Shown one piece after another: positions 8,025 through 10,651 of a stretch of 10,651 nucleotides of DNA; the first letter of the stretch is position 1, and each line of letters opens with the position of its first letter. Origin of the DNA: Fidelibacterota bacterium (GTDB taxonomy: Bacteria > Fidelibacterota > UBA2242 > JAFGTP01); NCBI GenBank assembly GCA_029939785.1, contig JAOZSG010000097.1:1-10651 (forward strand), in the 5' to 3' direction. A program made the position numbers and the translations under genes. Under the pieces are notes generated by a model. The model was not told the origin of the DNA, ran no database searches, and was given only the letters and a program-made list of their open reading frames with translations.

Positions 8025-8540
8025 TTAATTTAAATCGGTATCCTTACATCCATTTTTAACAAAATCTTCAAAAGAAACATCTTTTTTATAACATTCCTGT
8101 TTGATGAATTTTAATATATTGATGAATTGTTCAGGAGGTAAAAATCCGGGAATAACAGAAACTATCTGTTGTTCTTTATCCAAAAATGCAAGACTTGGAT
8201 ATCCTGTTACACGGAATGCCTGAGCAAGGTCAACAGATGTATATGTATTACCCTGAAAGGTGTTACTATCTGTTTTGTCTTCAGCATTAACTCTAACTGT
8301 TACAAAATGTTCGTCAAGATATTTTGCAATTTCATCATTTGAAAAAGTTTTTTCATCCATTACTTTACACCAATGACACCAGGATGTAAAAAAATCAATA
8401 AGAACAGGTTTGCTTTCCTTTTCAGAAACAGCGATACCGTCATCAAATTTAATCCAACCGGCATGAGTATCGCCTGATGCCAACCCAGTTGATAATAGAA
8501 CTGTAATTGTTAATAATAAACTTAAAGTAATTTTTTTCAT
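8025..8540 (-). CDS. Exported thioredoxin-fold protein (CHWC active site)
   Basis: A 171-residue periplasmic thiol-disulfide protein. Residues 1-22 are a signal peptide (MKKITLSLLL core, ending near LASG). The thioredoxin fold follows: strand PVLIDFF at 46-51, active site W54-C55-H-W-C58 at the start of a helix, and the cis-proline in GYP (P115) that faces the active site in this family. The WCHWCKVMD sequence is typical of the thioredoxin_7 / DsbD-gamma-like group and differs from classical WCGPC thioredoxin. Two further cysteines, C150 and C165, lie in the tail and could form a second disulfide or be redox partners. Expected role is reduction or isomerisation of disulfides in exported proteins, probably fed by a membrane DsbD/CcdA-type reductase not present here. 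It converges with the LTD gene and diverges from the C25 gene, so it is likely a single-gene unit. Confidence 0.92.
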   Translation of the reverse strand: MKKITLSLLLTITVLLSTGLASGDTHAGWIKFDDGIAVSEKESKPVLIDFFTSWCHWCKVMDEKTFSNDEIAKYLDEHFVTVRVNAEDKTDSNTFQGNTYTSVDLAQAFRVTGYPSLAFLDKEQQIVSVIPGFLPPEQFINILKFIKQECYKKDVSFEDFVKNGCKDTDLN

Positions 8541-8545
8541 TTTTT

Positions 8546-8549
8546 CTCC
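8546..8549 (-). promoter_or_regulatory. Shine-Dalgarno site of the thioredoxin-like gene
   Basis: The minus strand reads GGAG, five bases before the ATG at 8540, which supports the chosen start. Confidence 0.65.
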
Positions 8550-8621
8550 AGATTATTTTATTGTTAGTATTTAAAATCTTTGATATGAAATTGAATATTT
8601 AGTTACAAAGTAATTTTTTTT

Positions 8622-8629
8622 TACATTTG
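8622..8629 (+). promoter_or_regulatory. Candidate -7 element upstream of the C25 peptidase gene
   Basis: TACATTTG matches the Bacteroidota TAnnTTTG consensus. No TTTG lies at the expected upstream distance (nearest TTG at 8591-8593, 28 bases away), so support is weak. A start near 8636 would give a leader of roughly 120 bases. The TATAAT at 8637-8642 is an alternative. Confidence 0.25.
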
Positions 8630-8635
8630 CTATTG

Positions 8636-8648
8636 ATATAATCAAATA
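8636..8648 (+). promoter_or_regulatory. 13-base motif shared upstream of both plus-strand genes (copy 2)
   Basis: Identical to 2006-2018 and 111 bases before the C25 start at 8760. Here it lies within the small palindrome TTGAT-ATA-ATCAA (8633-8645), which copy 1 keeps with one mismatch. Confidence 0.3.
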
Positions 8649-8748
8649 AATATCATAATTATATTATGAAAAAATAAAAGTATCTGAATAATTGATTTGC
8701 TATTCATTGATTATTAAAAGATTACAGGAAATTTAGAATAATTAACAA

Positions 8749-8763
8749 ATGAAAAATAAATGA
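8749..8763 (+). other. Four-codon upstream reading frame overlapping the C25 start
   Basis: ATG AAA AAT AAA TGA encodes MKNK, and its stop overlaps the C25 start codon as AATGA. Termination-reinitiation is conceivable, but no SD precedes the small frame at the right distance (AGGA is at 8726-8729, 19 bases before it). It is probably incidental. Confidence 0.15.
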
Positions 8764-10651
8764 AGAAAATAATAATTTACATATTGCTATCGGTTTCTAT
8801 CTCAACTCTTTTTGCCAATAATACACCATCTATAACATCAAAAATATTATCTGATAATCAAACAAAAATAACTCTTAACTTTGATAACTCTGATTTATTA
8901 ATTACACACAAAGGTGCTGATACAACTAATATACATATCTCAAACTTAACAAATCTATCTTTACCAGGGAATCCTTCATTGCCTGTTTATACAAAATTAA
9001 TAAATGCACCCAAAGAGAATATTTCAATAAATATAAAAACAATCTCTTCTAAAAAAATTATATTAGACCATTCAATTGCAAATTTTGTAGATAATGCAAA
9101 AGGTGCTGATTTTATATTTGATCAGATTTCTGCAAACACCAAAAATATTTTAAATCAGCAATATATTGTAACAGACTGGGGAATTTCCGGCAACATTCCA
9201 TTATCTAAATTATATTTTTTCCCTATTACAAAAATCACAGATAATGAGATTGAATTCATATTAAAAGCGGAAATACTCATTACTACAAACACAATGCAAT
9301 TATCTAATAATAGAACTGATAAAGAAAATTTTGGAAATCTTTTTAGCAATAAAAAAAGTGTTCAAATTCAACCAAAAACTTTTAAAAAAATTAATAATAT
9401 ACAATTTGAAGGAAAGCCTTTTGTTAAATTTGAAGTTTCAAAAAATGGTATTTACAGAATAGATTATAAAATACTGAATGATTTGGACATGAATTTAAAA
9501 TCTATCGATCCACGCAGTTTTGCTTTATATAATAGAGGACACCAAGTACCTGTATATATTTATGGTGAAAAAGATGGTGAGTTTAACAAACCAGATTATA
9601 TTGAATTTATTGGTGATAGAAATCCTAACAGTGTTGCAGATTATGAATATGATCCTTTTACAAACACTAATATTTATTTTTTATATTGGGATATTGAAAA
9701 CGGGTTGCGTTTTACTGAAGAATCTGCAAATCCATTATATTCCGGATCAGATTTAATTAAACCTGTAGAATATGATTATTCATATCATTTTGAGAAAAAC
9801 CAACGACATGAAAGACTTGGATTTTATAAAATTGATGGATTAGCTTCTGAAGATGATCACTGGTTTTTTGAAAAAAGTATTCAGGCTGGTAGCTCTGAAG
9901 AATATGAATTTTATTTACCTTCTCCAAACCAAAATACTTCTAAAAATTATTCTGTTCAGGTTGCCTTGCAAAGTATTTCTCAGACAGAATCTATTACAGC
10001 ACACATATTAATTAATGGACATAATATTGGTGTAGGAACATGGAACTGGCATGAAAAAGGTATAATTAATGAAAACTCAGATTTTTTGCTGGAAAACAGG
10101 TATCTTAATGAAGGAAGCAATACCTTAACAATTAATGTAGAAAACAATCCAACAGATCCCTACGCCACAATCAGACTTGATTGGATGAAAATTCAGTATT
10201 ATCGGAATTTTACTGCAGACAGTAATTATATTGAGTTCAAAAAACCTTCAGATCAAATTAACGGACTTTATCAATTTAATATTGATGGTTTTCACGATCA
10301 GAATATATCCGTTTATAAAAACAGATACAGCAAACTTACTGATTTTGATTTTGCTTTTGATAGTGATAGTAATTTCTATACAATTCGGTTGCAAGACAGA
10401 GTTGATTCTCCATCACAATATATAGCAGCGGCTGGTTATGCAATCATGACACCTGATACAACTTATCTCGATACACTTGTAAATATTATTTCCGGAACTA
10501 ATGGATGTGAGCATATTTCTATTGTAGCTGACCAATTTTACCAAACAAGTAAAGAATTGGAAGATTTTTATACTGATAATGGAATTTCTGCCCAAAGGAT
10601 ACGTTTAAGTGATATTTACAATCAATTCAATTATGGTATAAAAAATCCCTA
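8760..10651 (+). CDS. Gingipain-type (family C25) peptidase, PorU-like N-terminal part; truncated by window edge
   Basis: The frame is open for 630 codons and leaves the window. Residues 1-19 are a signal peptide (MKKIIIYILL core, ending LFA-N). Residues about 20-200 resemble the C25 propeptide, with the typical PGNPSLPVYTKLINAP at 69-84. Residues 220-320 carry the FEVSKNGIYRI, DYIEFIGDRNP and NTNIYFLYWD patterns seen ahead of the catalytic domain in PorU and related C25 proteins. A galactose-binding-like beta-sandwich follows (about 380-485, with LNEGSNTLTI and LDWMKIQYYR). The C25 domain starts near 585: ISIVADQFYQTSKELEDFY, then DIYNQFNYGIKNP at 618-630, equivalent to the family's DIYdeFxyGxxdP. 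The catalytic His and Cys lie beyond the edge, so activity cannot be judged. It may be the type IX sortase PorU or a secreted C25 protease with similar layout. No SD is visible at the start; the signal peptide supports it. Confidence 0.9.
   Translation, partial: MKKIIIYILLSVSISTLFANNTPSITSKILSDNQTKITLNFDNSDLLITHKGADTTNIHISNLTNLSLPGNPSLPVYTKLINAPKENISINIKTISSKKIILDHSIANFVDNAKGADFIFDQISANTKNILNQQYIVTDWGISGNIPLSKLYFFPITKITDNEIEFILKAEILITTNTMQLSNNRTDKENFGNLFSNKKSVQIQPKTFKKINNIQFEGKPFVKFEVSKNGIYRIDYKILNDLDMNLKSIDPRSFALYNRGHQVPVYIYGEKDGEFNKPDYIEFIGDRNPNSVADYEYDPFTNTNIYFLYWDIENGLRFTEESANPLYSGSDLIKPVEYDYSYHFEKNQRHERLGFYKIDGLASEDDHWFFEKSIQAGSSEEYEFYLPSPNQNTSKNYSVQVALQSISQTESITAHILINGHNIGVGTWNWHEKGIINENSDFLLENRYLNEGSNTLTINVENNPTDPYATIRLDWMKIQYYRNFTADSNYIEFKKPSDQINGLYQFNIDGFHDQNISVYKNRYSKLTDFDFAFDSDSNFYTIRLQDRVDSPSQYIAAAGYAIMTPDTTYLDTLVNIISGTNGCEHISIVADQFYQTSKELEDFYTDNGISAQRIRLSDIYNQFNYGIKNP

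Overview
This AT-rich window (about 30% GC by eye) carries four protein-coding genes and no RNA genes, CRISPR arrays or recognisable mobile elements. All four proteins begin with an export signal, so the segment is devoted to the cell envelope and secreted proteins. The architectures point to the FCB group (Bacteroidota or a sister lineage such as Ignavibacteria, Cloacimonadota or Marinimicrobia): a giant lamin-tail-domain protein with a FlgD-Ig-like C-terminal domain, and a gingipain-type (C25) peptidase with a PorU-like N-terminal half. Two genes have clear Shine-Dalgarno sequences, which are usually rare in classical Bacteroidia and Flavobacteriia, so a sister lineage is possible. The phylum cannot be fixed from this sequence alone.

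Layout: (1) 104-1792, minus strand, a 562-residue exported protein with a probable C-terminal outer-membrane beta-barrel. (2) 1793-2080, a divergent intergenic region with a candidate Bacteroidota-type promoter and an inverted repeat. (3) 2081-7906, plus strand, a 1941-residue secreted protein made of seven lamin-tail domains alternating with six CARDB-like beta-sandwich linkers at a period near 272 residues, closed by a FlgD-Ig-like domain. (4) 7907-8024, a convergent intergenic region with two perfect hairpins. (5) 8025-8540, minus strand, an exported thioredoxin-fold protein with a CHWC active site. (6) 8541-8759, a second divergent intergenic region. (7) 8760 to the right edge, plus strand, the first 630 codons of a C25-family peptidase, cut off before its catalytic His and Cys.

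How they may fit together (inference): the LTD protein looks like a large surface or secreted adhesin or scaffold without an enzymatic domain. Its FlgD-like end is of a kind common on exported FCB proteins, and a PorU-like C25 protein could belong to the same export or processing route. The exported thioredoxin could act on disulfides in the envelope, and the first three LTD modules are relatively cysteine-rich. None of the genes forms an obvious operon with its neighbour: orientations alternate minus, plus, minus, plus.
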